DNA of 64,000 bases, from positions 20,018,414-20,082,413 of the forward strand of contig CP141134.1 of NCBI GenBank assembly GCA_035236585.1. Reading direction: 5' to 3'. The notes under the pieces are model-generated. The model made no database searches. It saw nothing but the letters and a program-made list of their open reading frames with translations, and had not been told where the DNA came from. Origin of the DNA: Warburgia ugandensis. Its lineage: Eukaryota; Streptophyta; Magnoliopsida; Canellales; Canellaceae. The first letter of the stretch is position 1. The number at the start of each line of letters is the position of its first letter. The position numbers were made by a program, and so were the translations under genes. Positions 11,877 to 25,134 of the stretch are shown piece by piece.

Positions 11877-14800
11877 TGTAACCACGCAGGTTTTTATATG
11901 CATTTTTTTAAATGCAAAATGAATTCCTAACTCAAGATTGATCCCTATTTTATGCAACTTCGTGAAAACAATACAAGGCACCAAAAGAGTCTTTTTCTTT
12001 TAAATCCATTTCAAAATCCCTGGGTGTCATTTACTTCCAATGAAATAGTTAAGGAAATTTTTTTTATAAAACCAAAACAAAAATGCATGCATCCCAGATC
12101 TAGCTAGTCACAGCTCACAGTACAACTGTAATAATTACATATACATGTCCAAAAAGGATAAGTCGTATACTTACATTGATTATAGTATGTTACGCAATTG
12201 TCTTCATCCAAATTTGCATCCACCTCGATTTGCTCTACCTCAAGTCAAATTCTTTGAAGACCTAAGATATTGTAGACAATTTGCAATATCTTAACAAGCT
12301 TATGCTTGTGTAGGTAGTTTCACATCTATTATACCAAGTTTGAAATCCAATTCTAAACAATATTTCAAATATATTTTTTTTTTCAAGCAGTTCTAAAGAA
12401 TACAATGACCAGATCAGAGGTAAGAAACATAACTGAAACTACATGTCAACCTCTATTTACAGTTTCATGCCAAAACATTCCAAATAATATCAATATAAAA
12501 CATGCACGACTTTAGATGTATATCAAATGATCAAATCTGCATAGTAAACACCCAAAAATTGTAACATATAATGTATTACAAAATCACATGAATCCACAAT
12601 TTGTAAATTGTGTGAAATGTCAACTATTTAACTTGATAATTCAAATGTCATAAGATCCTCAAAATATTAAAACAGCAATTAGTTAAACTGTGAACGTCAA
12701 CAATCCCGAACCGACAACATTATCATCACATGCACATATGCACCTCGGCTAACACATTAGCCAGTTGGCCATGAGGACACATCTAAAGACCATCATCATG
12801 CCCATCTATGTCGGCTCACAAAACAAAAATGTCATAGTACACTAAGCTCATGACCAGCTCACTAAAATCGTGTGTCTCTAATATCTAGAGACCAATCACC
12901 ACAGCCTCCATGGAGACTATGGATATGTCTTGAAAAGGGTCTTGTGAACACCTCTAGTGATCGTTTCCCTACCACAACAATCAAGAAAAATAGGTGCCTC
13001 TTTGGGAACAGATACCTACCACTTTTGCTAGTTAGAGGCCAGGAGGCCAAACTCGTACAACCTCTTAGCATAATGCCCACTAGGCTCATTAGCCTAAACA
13101 AACATATATCTCAATCCAAATGTCATTAAATCATGTATCGTATATCTCATGCAAAATCATGCATTTCTTTAATTCATCTCAAAGCATGGGATCGATGCAA
13201 TTTCAAGTATAATCATTTCTTTTAAAAACACACAAGTGCATGTAATAGAATGAACAACATCATTTTCATTTTCCATATAAATTATGCATCATGGTTATGA
13301 AAGTACATATTCATAAATCTCATGCCTCATTCGAATATTGCATTCTTCTAAAGCTAAAATAATGCAACGTGACAAAATATGACTTTTATGAAGCCAGGTA
13401 GCCTCAATTCGAAAGCATGATAATCAAATGATTTGATTATTTTAAGTATACACATCTTAATAAAGTGGATGACATGCTCAAAATCTTAATGGCAAATAGA
13501 TGTTAAAACTACCTACCTCAAACATGGTTATCCTAATCCTCGGAATGCTCAATAAGCCTAGTTCGTACCAATCAACATCTCTATCAACACTTGCACATTA
13601 CAATTCATTTATCTTACTTATGATTTCTTAATTGTGACTTATTTAGTCTTTGATGACCTAGAATGTGGTGATCATGCCTTTACCACTTTTTTATCATAGG
13701 TATTCCTCTTTATTTTTGTCATAATATCAAATCTTGTACGTTGATTAAGATTAATGGTCTAGATCATCTAATTGTCCTCAATTCCTATTAATATATGGCT
13801 TATAGATAGTATATTTCATATCTCAATGTTTAATCCATTCATCCAAGTGTCAGATTAAATATTGATCAATCAAATCCATAGTTCCAAGTCATCCGGATAT
13901 CAAATCTTCAAATCTAATGTCATCAGAACAATTTATTTGGTAGATTAATCCAAATACTAACATAAATAGTTCAATTGTTCTTATTAAGGTTTAATGCATT
14001 CTAGTCTTATTTATTTTCTACATTTTTTATAATTTATTAGGCATAACTAAGATAAAATGAAATTTAAATAAGACTCGATAGTGGTCTTACCTCTCATCAC
14101 TTAAACCCATGTATGATGTTGTGTCTGATATGGCCTGATTAGGTTTGATCTCCTTTTATCAAAATTTCAAGAATGAAGGGCTCAAATCAAGTGCTAGATC
14201 TATGGTCAAATCTAAATGGAAGCTCAAATCGATGGCTAATCAAGGTGTTAGGTAGTTGATCACAAGTTAGATGATTTCAAAATGATAGATTGGTTGTATG
14301 ATCTAGCACTAGTGGCTAATTAACAGTTGAATCATGATGAAAAGCTTAGATCAGTTGCAGATCTATGTTTTTGGTGATTGATTAATGGTTGGATCATGTG
14401 AGAGTTTGTTGATTTGATCAAAGATCGGACATTAGGTGATAGATCACTGGATAGATGCTAATTTTGATTAATCGGATCCATAGTTTTCATTATATATGGA
14501 GGTCTAGATCTATATTCAAGTTTATTTGGATGATCTAACTATTAAATCAATCTATTTACTTTTCTAAATAATTTAATTAATCAAATTCCAATGTCTAATC
14601 ACTTTTGATCTGATGGATCTAAGTAATTCTATGATTTTTGAGCTTGGATCAATTAAAATGTGTTCTAATCCTAAATTTTATTGCATAATTAGGTCATTGT
14701 CATCAATACAAGTCCAACACACCTTTTTTATCACAATTCGAGCTTATATAGCCCTCTGAATCTCAGATTTAGCATTTTAGATCACTTTAACGATTCAGAT

Positions 14801-15906
14801 AAAAAACCTAAACCTAAAATAGCTAAAAACATGGTCACCGAGATGCCTTTGAGAAAAATGCAAGCTCTAGGACATCTCAGTGCGTCTTGGTTTTTAGAAT
14901 GCACTTGCGATGCATCACAGTCCCTAGAATGCAGTGGTGTTCTAGGCAATCCATGGCCGTGCCTGCACGCATGCGAACATAAGAGGAGGCTCCAACCTAA
15001 TGCTTCTCTGTCGTGCATCGCCGAGTGCGTTTTGGTCGTTGATCAAGTCAACTGGGATGAAACGGTCTGATCTAGATCATTCAATCATTCCGTTCCCATA
15101 TCAACATCTAGGAGCATTCAAAAGTCTACAATTTTTGGGGTTTTGAGGGTGTTGGGGTCCCACAAACTCATCAGACAACTCAAATCTTCCATCTAAGCTA
15201 TCCTTGAGAGGGTACCAAATTAAATCGACCAGATCTGTTTTCACTAGTGGATTTCTAGTCGGTGAAAGCAGATCTGGTTAGGATATGGGGAAATAACCAA
15301 AAATGGGAAGAGGACGTGGAAACGTACATGGGGTTACCAGAGAAGAAGTAGATCTGGCAACTCTAATGGGTTCAAATGCATTATGTGCCCGCCGAGTTGT
15401 TGGGTCATTGGAGATAGAGGAAAAGCAAATTAGCTGTAGGGAGAAGAAGGGGAAAAGAAGAGGGAAAGAGATGGAGTTTGGGGAGAAGAGAGAGAACACA
15501 TTGGGGCAAAGCGTAGGGGATCTTTTATTGCCAGTGATCTGCCTTTCTCACTGGTAGGTGCGACCACTGACCTATTTCTTCGACGAGGAGTCAGAGATGG
15601 GGGGTGCCATTATAAAAAAATGGCCCCCTCTATTTTTTACCCTTTCCATATTTTGAAACGAATGAATAGGTCATTTGTGAAATTACCAAAATACCATTAT
15701 ACTTAAAAATTATGTCTCCTTCCTATTCAAACTCCATTTTCAGTGTCCTTAGTGTCATTAAATTCTATTTTTCAAGTACAATACAATTATTAAGATTTCA
15801 AAACCTTATTTGGCTTCTATAAAGAGCTCATTCATAAAATTCTATTTTATCCCTTTTTTGTAACAAAAATTACATAAAATAAGCTTTTATATTTTGGGTT
15901 GTTACA
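11877..15906 (-). repeat. 3' LTR of the LARD-like element (4030 bp)
   Basis: Aligns along its whole length with 18603-25129 apart from indels. Shared landmarks are the GGTGCCTCTTTGGGAACAGA block (12988 versus 19506), the gatc-rich imperfect repeats (14180-14470 versus 20720-20960) and the GA-rich patch near 15300-15500. Short open frames (15303-15557 and others) recur as remnants in both LTRs and show no protein motif. Confidence 0.85.
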
Positions 15907-18602
15907 TCCTTTCCCCCTCAAGGAAATTCTTTCTACGTTATTCCTAGAATAATTATGCATATGTATTTCTTACCTTACCATGATTTTTAAATTTTCAATT
16001 AAATGGTTTTAGCACAAACATTCCACCTAGGAGATCTTAGTTGTTCTTTCATTTTATTCTAAATCCTGTAATACTTTAGTTAATATCTTCCTCCAAAGAT
16101 CATAATTTTGAACTTTAATATTTGATTATATTACTATTATTATTACTATGTAGTATTATTTTTATTTTTATTTTTATGTTTATTATTTTTTACATTTGTT
16201 GACATTACAATCTTCAATATATTTGAATGCCATCTTTCACTTTTCACATTAGACTTGATTCCTCAGCCAAAGCTTGTGCCTAAACATTATTTATTTGTAA
16301 GTGTTTTCAATGATGGGTGTCACTGCTAGGTTTGTAGTAAGTGCTTTACCTCATTACCATTTTGCTTGTATCAAGCTACTTCTTTTCACTTCTTAGCAGC
16401 ATGTTTTCTCTTTTCTTATCCTATATCAATACATTATTCAATCATTTATTATGGACATAGTCAACAACCATTAAGCCTCAATTATCAAGAGGTAGCATAA
16501 GTATCAGTTGATTCCTTCAATTTCTAAAAATTTGCCTTTCACGTGTCAACTCATACCCATCTTATGTCCTTAATCATTATCTCAATTAATAGTAAAATAA
16601 TAATCATCCAATATGCTATCACAGCGTCTAATAAGGTTTAGGAAGTTCTATAATTCCATCACTATTTTAGATCTTTTTCTATTTCATTTCTGCCTCAGCT
16701 ATCACTAGATCTTATGCGACTTAGCCCAGTAGGTCAACTTCCTTTAGTGAAGACTCGTGCATAAGTATCTGTGATGTTCCTCTTAATGTATTATATAGTT
16801 TAGGGTGTTGCTTACTAATATTCTAACAAGTTTATTAAGAAATGGTTGGAATACCTAATTCATGTGTCCTATAAGTATGTCAGCCTAAAGGAGATTATTC
16901 TAAGGTAATGACACTTAAATCCATTGCTAAGTAATGACCTTGAGATATTTCCTCTTCTAATCCTCCTCTATGATATCAAGACCTCAAGTTGATCCTTGAC
17001 AATACTAGGGGGTGAAGATTGAGTGGACGAGTCACTTTTCTTGAATATATATACTTCTTATTCTCGTTAGAACTACATTCAATCATGTAATAATAATATA
17101 TGGTATTATCAACTTATCCTTTTATTGTCGAGAATCATGGGTGTCTCTTAGTAAAAACAATGGGTCCAATAAAGTGCTAATTTCAACAATTCATCTCAAC
17201 ATTTTCTTAAGATTTTTCAACTAGGTAAGCATCATACAATAAATTTTTAAAGTAAAACTAGTTTTGGAGTTTAATTCCTTGTTGAACACAATCCATTAAT
17301 GGTAATTCTGAAAATTCCTTAAAATGCACTATCCTTAGTTTTGGCACTCTACTTCTTTCAAAGTCTACTTATCCATTTGTATTACATCTATTATGCTCTT
17401 CAACAATAAAATCACCAACTCAATCCTATTTAATCTTTCGAATTAAATTGGTTCATCTTTCAATTTGGCAAAACAACTCAAGATCCTTCATCTTTGATGT
17501 CTAGATTTAATCTATGTCTATATTCATTAACCACATTAAGTCAATGATCTTCTTGCTTCAACTATTCAATGTACCTCAAAGCTAGTATTTACATCTTATG
17601 TTTGCTAGAAATAAAATCCTTCTTCTTTGTGCACTTGGATTAATCTCTTCACTTAATTTGTCATATGTAATAGATACCACGTCTATAGTTTTGGCCAAAA
17701 GATATTATGAATTGAATACTTCTAAATAACATTATACTTCTCTAATAACAACATCAAAATCCTTATTTGTTTGTATTTTGAATGAATCCTTGCAATATCT
17801 CAAGGAATCCATTGAAATTTTTGTCTATTACCTCCACACTATGCTTCTCTACCTTATAAGCTCATTCCTTTTTGCATTTAAATTCCATGATCAATCTATC
17901 ATCACAGATCAAATATCCTCAAGCAGATTATTATCAAAATCTTCTATTAACTATGTTCTAGTCAAATTCTTTATAGTACACTAGAATTCAGTCTTTTATA
18001 TCCACTAACATGTTCATACTCACATCATGTTCCTCTTGATCACATAAAATATCATTTACTATAATTATTTTTTTATCTACTCCATTATACTTTAGTTGTC
18101 ATTGTAAGATAGCAGTTACTTCTCACAAAATCCCATGTAGTTCATCCAACATGGAGCTAAGTTCTCCATAATTATCAATTTAATAGATCTAGTATAAGTC
18201 AAGGTTATCTATTAAAGATATCATCAGAATGATACCATATTCTCATTCTCACTCCATAATTATATTATTCTCATAGAAATTATTTATTTATTTATTTTTA
18301 TACCTACAAGGGTTAATAGTTTCCTTATTTACTCCACTACCCATAACTTCTTAACCCAAAGTAGTTTAGAATTGATTTTGATAGGGTTCGCATCTTCAGA
18401 TGCCTATGTATTTGTTAAATCCAATTCTCTTTTTTGCCAACTTACTTAAGATGTATTTCTTTTTTCATTTGTTACCATTTCCTATACTATTCATCTCTAT
18501 AACTCGTATTTAGACTACCTGTTCTTAATTGTTCTAATTGTATATGACTTTTGGAGATGCAAGACCAGCTGCTAAAGGATAAACCTAAGCCATGATACTA
18601 AC
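15907..18602 (-). mobile_element. Coding-free interior of the LARD-like element
   Basis: 2696 bp between polypurine tract and primer site. Stops fill all frames. No zinc knuckle, protease, RT, RNase H or integrase motif could be read on the minus strand. A weak NKMKEQ-like string near 16050 could be the last trace of an integrase C-terminus, but this is not reliable. Confidence 0.7.
18585..18602 (-). promoter_or_regulatory. tRNA primer binding site of the LARD-like element
   Basis: On the minus strand, GTTAGTATCATGGCTTAG directly follows the LTR end TTATTACA. It resembles the plant initiator-Met PBS (TGGTATCAGAGC) with several decayed positions. Confidence 0.65.
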
Positions 18603-21600
18603 TGTAATAACCCTAGTTTTTATATGCATTTTTTTAAATGAAAAATGAATTCCTAATGCAAGATAGATCCCTATTTGAAAACAACTTCGTGAAAACAATA
18701 CAATGAAGTTGAGATTCTCTTTCTTTTAAATTCATTTCAAAAACCATGAGTGTCATTTACTTCCAATTAAATAGCTAAGAAATTTTTTTTTATAAAACTA
18801 AAACAAAAATACTTGCATTCCAGATCTAGCCAGTCACAGCTCATAGTCCAATTGTAATAATTACATATACATGTCCAAAAAGGATAAGTCATATACTTAC
18901 ATTGATTATAGTACGTTATGCTATTGTCTTCATCCAACTTTGCATCCACCTTAATTTGCTCTACCTCAAGTCAAATTCTTTGAAGACCTGAGATATTGTA
19001 AACAATTTATAATATCTCAGCAAGCTTGCGCTTGTATAGATAATTTCACATCTATTATACCAAATTTGAAATCTAATTCTAAACAATAATTCAAATCTTT
19101 TTTTTTTCATGCAATTTGAAAGAATATAATAATCAAATTAAAGGCAAGATACATAATTGAAACCACATGTCAACCTCAATTTACAGTTTCATGCTAAAAC
19201 AATTTAAATAATATCAATATAAAACATGCACAACTTTAAATGTATATTCTCAAATGATCAAATCTGCATGGTACACTCACATAAATTGTGACATATAATA
19301 TATTACAAAATCATATGAATGCATAAATTATAAATTATGTGAAAGATCCTCCATTTAACTTGATAATTCAAATGTCATGAGATCCTCAAAATATTAAAAT
19401 AGTAATCAGTTAAATATATCCACGGCAATTGTGGATATATCTTGAAAAGAGTGTTGTGAACACCTCCAGTGGTCATTTCCCTACCACAATAGTTGAGAAA
19501 AATAGGTGCCTCTTTGGGAACAGATACCTACCACCTTTTGTGGTTAAAGGCGAGGCCAAACTCGTACAACCTCTTAGTATGGTGCCCATCAGGCTCCTTA
19601 GCCTGAACAAACATATATCTCAATCCAAATGTTATTAAATCATATATCGTATATCTCATGTAAAACATGAATTTCCTTGATTCATCTCAAAGCATGGGAT
19701 TGATACAATTTCAAGTATAATCATTTCTTTTAAAAACACACAATTGTATGTAACAAAATGAGCGACATCATTTTCATTTTACATATAAATTATGCAACAT
19801 GGTTATGAAAGTACATATTCATAAATCACATGCCTCATTACAAATATTGCATTCTTCTAAAGCTAAAATAATGCAACATGACAAAATATGACTTTTGTGA
19901 TAGCCAAGCAGCCTCAAATCAAAAGCATGATAATTAAATGATTTGATTATTTTAAATATATACATCTTAGTAGAGCGGATGACATGCTCAAAATCCTAAT
20001 GGCAAATAGATGTTAAAACTACCTACCTCAAATATGATTATCCCGATCTTAGGAATGCTCAATAAACTTAGTTTGTACCAGTCAGCGTCTCTGTCAACAC
20101 ATGTGCATTACAAAGTGATTTATCTTACTTATGATTTCTTAATTGTGACTTAATTAGTCTTTGATCACCTTTAAGATGGTGATCATACCTTTACCACTTT
20201 CTAATCATAGGTATTCTTCTTTATTTTTTGTCGTAATATCATATCTTGAACATTAATTAAAGATCAACGGTCTAGATCATCTAATTGTCTTAAATTCCTA
20301 TTAATCTATGGCTTGTAGATAGTTTATTTCATATCTCAATGTTTGATCTATTGATCCGTGAGTCAAATTAAATATGGATGGGTCATATCCATAGTTCAAA
20401 GTCATTCTAATATCAAATCTTCAAATCTAAGGTGATCAGAACAATCTCACTAGTAGATTAATCTAAATACTAATGTAAATAGTTTAATTCTTCTTATTAA
20501 GGTTTAATGCATTCTATTCTTGTTTATTTTCTAAATTTTTTACAATTTATTAAGCATGACTATGATAAAATGAAATTTAACTGATTTAAATAAGACTCTC
20601 TAGCTATCTTACCTCTTATCACTTAAACCCATGTATGATGTTGTGTCTAATATGGCCTAATCAGGTTTGTTCTCCTATGATTAAAAATTCAAGAATGAAC
20701 GGCTCAGATCAAGTGCTAGATTTATGGTCAAATCTAAATAGAAGCTCAAATCAGTGGCTGATCAAGGTGTTAGGTAGTTGATCACAAGTTAGATCATCTT
20801 AAAAGGATGGATTGGTTACAGATCTAGAATCTAATGGCTAATTGGCAATTGGATCATGATGAAACGGTCGGATTGGTAGTAGATCAAAGTTTTGGTGATT
20901 GATTAACAGTTGGATCATGTGGGAGTTTGTTGATTTGATCACAAATCTGACATTATATGATAGATCATGGGCTGAATGATGTGGATGGTCATATCTAATT
21001 CTGAATGATTAGATCCATGGTTTTCATTATATCCGATGGTCCAGATATATGTTCAAGTTTATTTGGATGATCTAATTATTATATCAATCTATTTATTTTT
21101 CTAAATTATTTAATTAATCAAATTCTAAGGTCTGATCACTTTTGATCTAATGGATCTGAGTTATTATATGAATTTTTAAGTTTGGATCAATTTAAAATGT
21201 GTTCTAATCCTAAATTTTATAACATAATTAGGTCAGTGTCATCAATACGACCGCAACAGACCTTTCTAATCACAATTTGCACTTACATAGGCCTCTAAAT
21301 CTCAAATTTAGTATTTCATATCATTCTAATGGTTTAGATTAAAAACTTGAACCCAACATAGTTAAAAATGTGGTCACAGAAATGCACTTGATCAAAACTC
21401 GTGCTCCTGGATATCACATTGTCCAGGTTTTTGGAATGCATCTACAGTGCGCCACAGTAGCCAGAAGCAGTGGTGTTTTGGGTAGTTCATGACTGAGCCT
21501 ACACACATGCACCTACACTCGTGCACACACACAAGGACGCTCTAAGTTGGTGCTTCTCCGTCGTGCGTCACCGGGTACATTCTGGTCGCCAATTAAGTCG

Positions 21601-22449
21601 ATGACGGGATGAGACGGTCTAATCTAGATCGTCTAATCATTTTGATCCCAAATCAACATCCAATGTCATTCAAAAGTTTGATTTTTGCAGCCATGAACTC
21701 TTCAGACAGCTCAAATCTTCCATCTAAGCTGTCCTTCAGTGGGTACCAAATTAGATCCACCGGATCTGTCTTCATGAGTGGTTTTCTGGCCAGTGAGAGC
21801 AAATTCGGCTAGGATATGGGGATATAAGCTGGGAAAGGGAAGAGGACAGAAAGGGAAGAGGAGACGTAAAGATCTCTAATTTTTAAAAATAAATTTAAGT
21901 AAAATTTTGAATTATCTTAAGTTAGGATGAAAAGAGAATATTGAAATTTCTAATTTTTTAAGTTTTATAAGTGAAAGTTTATAGACAACAAATCAAGTGT
22001 TGAGACATCCATATTTGGATTGTACTCAAAAAAATGATTCCAATGACACTAAGTTTGCTAAAATCAAAGTTTGGACGAATAAATTGCTATTTTTCTTACA
22101 AAGGGTAATTTGGTAATTTTACTAGTGAGCCCCACTTGTTAGAATATGGATCCACTGGTAGTGAGGTGAGGATGTGTAACAATCATACACATTAACTAAA
22201 CTTAGGCTGAGTGGAATGATGAGGAAAAAACACAATGATTAGTGTTTAACATATAAAAGGAAAAAAAAAAAAAAGTAAACAAATAATTTAAGTAATTTAG
22301 TGGAGGGGGCCACATTTGATAATGGCACCCCCCACTTAAACGAAAACATAAACAAACTTAACATCTATTTCCCAAACCCGGCAAAAGAGGAAACCTGATG
22401 GTGGGGGAAGAAGAGAAGAAGAGGAAGAGGAAGAGGAAAGGAGGAAGAA

Positions 22450-22452
<3 letters not shown>

Positions 22453-22542
<90 letters not shown>
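22453..22542 (+). repeat. (GA)n microsatellite
   Basis: About 90 bp of pure AG repeat within the LTR-like insertion. The open frames reading Arg-Glu or Leu-Ser repeats here are artefacts of the repeat. Confidence 0.97.
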
Positions 22543-22546
<4 letters not shown>

Positions 22547-22997
22547 AGAGGAGGCTTCAGCATCAAAAAAATCCAGCCACGTCGGAGAAGAAAGAAAAGA
22601 GGGTTTGGGGTTTTTTCTTGTCGCCGGAGGATGAGGAGCACGTCGTCAACAATGGCGGCCCGAATTGTTAATCGGGCTGTCCATTCTACGCTACACATAG
22701 AGGGGAATGAAACCCCTTTGGTTTTACCATGATCGAAGGAGGAACAACCAAGGAGTGGAGCATGAACACTATGCATGAGGCAACTGCGAAAAAATTTGGG
22801 TGAATCACGTCTTCTCTAGCTTGATTGTTTACTGCTTTGAAGAATTTCGTGTAGATCTAGAGTTTTGAGAGAAAATAGAGATAATTTTGATCTCAGAGGT
22901 TATTGGAGACCAATCAGAACTCCGAGAATCCCGTTTGGGTTCTAATCATCAAATCCAAAACTGTATGGTTAGATCCAACTGTTTATAGAAATCGTAG

Positions 22998-23285
22998 CTG
23001 TCGGATCATCTATATAAGGTGGATCGACCTCTCTTAATGCTTGTTGGCCATCAGATCATCTGTAAAAGATAGATCTGATCATTTATAATGTACCCTAGCC
23101 ATCAGATCATCTATAGAAGGTAGATCCAACCGCTCTTAATGAGTATTGGACATTGGATCATTTGTAACAGATAGATCCGACCATTTATAGTGTGCCCTAG
23201 CTGTCAAATCATCTGAAGAAGGTAGATCCTATGCTCTTAAGGAGTTGTGACCATCGAATCATCTATAACAGACAGATCCAAGCCG
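22998..23285 (+). repeat. 51-bp tandem array, six units with alternating subtypes
   Basis: Units start at about 23001, 23051, 23102, 23154, 23204 and 23254, each with (T/A)C(G/A)GATCATCT followed by GATAGATC(C/T)GA or GGTAGATCC. One subtype contains CTCTTAATG and the other CATTTATA(A/G)TGT. They alternate, so the higher-order period is about 102 bp. Confidence 0.85.
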
Positions 23286-25129
23286 TTCATTTGGTTTATT
23301 GTGGAATCCAGAGCAAAACCCCATTGGTTGAACTGTGATCCAAGGGAATTGCTGTGGAAAGCCCGCAAGGACAGAGGCGTGTGGTCGTGATCGAAGCCTA
23401 TTACCTTGTTCTAATTGTGTCCGGACATTTCTAGCAACAATCTAAGCTAAGAATCATGCATAAGAGTTTAAGTGGTGATCATGACACATGCCTACGAGAA
23501 CCGCTCTAGTGTATGCTATATGACTTGGTTTGAAAGTATATTACGTACCTTGGAGGCCATTTCTTATGCAAAATACATCGTCAACCTTCTATGGGACGCT
23601 TTCAATTTTAAGGACAATCCTCATTCGAGGGAGAATATCATTGGTCCATGAACATGAAGCTTTCTCAACTCTATGTGATGAAGCATTAATGCATGCACGA
23701 ACAATCAGTTACAAAGTTTTGTTTATTAGATCATTCTCTCTATGGTTTTTTTTGCTGATGTTGGAACCATCCACATGAATAAGGTGTTAAAATTTACTTT
23801 GGTAGAAGTGAATCAGGCTATATGTGTTTCTCATACAAGCAAGGAAAACATGGTCTTGCGATCAAACATTGTCATTGTGTTCTTTACACCTGGAATTGTT
23901 TGAAACTAGACAAAAGTTCATATTGGAACATTAATCCAATAAATATGAGCAATAAAAATAAAGTTAATGGTTGGATCACAATCATGTACAGAAGGTTGAT
24001 TGTTTGGTATTTTTTATATGGACTTAAACGAAATTTGATCATCAAATTTCAGTTAAAATTGTTATTTAAAGGATATTATACTAGTTTATGTAACTTAAGA
24101 AGGTAGGACCATTGAATCATTGATCTATATACTACATGGCAGATCATATAAAGATATGATCCTATCTTCCATGTATAACTTAGGAACAACGATGGTAAAA
24201 CATTAGAATAGGCAAATATGACCTTTAAATGATAAACTGATGAAAAAAAATGATTGACCATGGATCAATAAGAGATCCTAAGTCTAATAGTTTTATGGAT
24301 TTATAATGGTATGATAGTTAGAACTAATGTTGTGAACATCAACTTTATGCGCAGCATAAATTGACACACAAGTTGATTTATGATGGAGAGTGGACCGCAA
24401 AAGCTATGGAGAAAGGATAAACTACCTTAAGAGGTAGGTGAACTGATATTGCAAGTTTCAAATGATCTTCAAAATGAGAAAATGATTTGACAACTATTTT
24501 TGATTTAGAATGCTTTGGAATTGTTATACCAATGACATGATGCATATATATATATATATATATATACATATATGTTAGGTGATGTGATGTGATGTGATGT
24601 GATATGAGTGTATATGATTTTCTTATAAAATTCATGATTCATCTTATGTTTCTTATATGATATTCTTACAACTAAAGCATATAAATTGATATCTGGGGAT
24701 ATATCCCAAGGTTAACGAAGAAGCAGTAGATCTGGCAACTCTGGTGGGTGCAGATACATTCTAAACCCGCCGGGTTGTCAAGTCATCGAAGACAGGGGAA
24801 AAGCAAAGTTGTCATAGGGAGAAGAAGGGGAGAGGGAGAGGGACAAAGATGGAGTATGGGGAGAAGAGAAGGAAGGCACTGGGGCAAAGGGTATGGGATC
24901 TTTTATAGCCAACGGTTCACCTTTATCATGGGCAAGTGTGATCACTGACCTATTTCTCCAGCGAAGGAATCGGAGACAGGGTGCCATTATAAAAAATGGC
25001 CACTCTAATTTTGACCCTTTCCAATACTTTATTTGGCCTTTGTAAAAAAATTTCTCCTAAAATTCTATTTTATCCCTTTTTTGTAACAAAACCTACATAA
25101 AATAAGCTTTTAAATTTTGGGTTATTACA

Positions 25130-25134
25130 ATAAA
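25130..25134. repeat. Target-site duplication ATAAA (right)
   Basis: Matches 11872-11876. It closes the LARD-like insertion within the copia interior. Confidence 0.8.

Larger units (their letters stand above)
21865..24709 (+). mobile_element. LTR-like insertion inside the 5' LTR
   Basis: Sequence with no counterpart in the sister LTR. It starts CGTAAAGATCTCTAATTTTT, a plausible decay of TGTAACGACCC..., and it resembles the solo LTR at 41693 in layout: AGTTTGGACGA followed by GGTAATTT, a CCCAC patch, a GA-rich leader, then a gatc-rich stretch. This suggests a solo LTR in plus orientation. Its right terminus is not recognisable and no clean target duplication is visible. Confidence 0.5.
11877..25129 (-). 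mobile_element. Non-autonomous LTR retrotransposon with ~4-kb LTRs (LARD-like, Del/Tekay-related)
   Basis: A complete 13,253-bp element in minus orientation, flanked by ATAAA on both sides. The 5' LTR is 25129-18603 and the 3' LTR is 15906-11877. Both have termini TGTAA(T/C)AACCC. The primer binding site at 18602-18585 reads AGTATCATGGCTTAGG, a decayed match to the initiator-Met site. The polypurine tract at 15918-15907 reads GAGGGGGAAAGG. The sequence before it (AATTTCCTTGAGGGGG) is the style of Del/Tekay chromoviruses. The 2.7-kb interior has no gag or pol frame, as in large retrotransposon derivatives. Whether it is a born non-autonomous element or a deleted one cannot be told. Confidence 0.85.
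18603..25129 (-). repeat. 5' LTR of the LARD-like element, interrupted
   Basis: Counterpart of 11877-15906. It is longer because of a 2.8-kb insertion (about 21865-24709). It has also lost about 190 bp near 19410 and about 160 bp near 25015 relative to the other LTR. The flanking LTR pieces rejoin at GAAGAAG(CA)GTAGATCTGGCAACTCT on the right of the insertion. Confidence 0.82.

Noticed and set aside
22336..22776. 146-codon frame with poly-Leu/Ser, and Arg-Glu frame opposite
   Set aside because: Product of the GA microsatellite on both strands.
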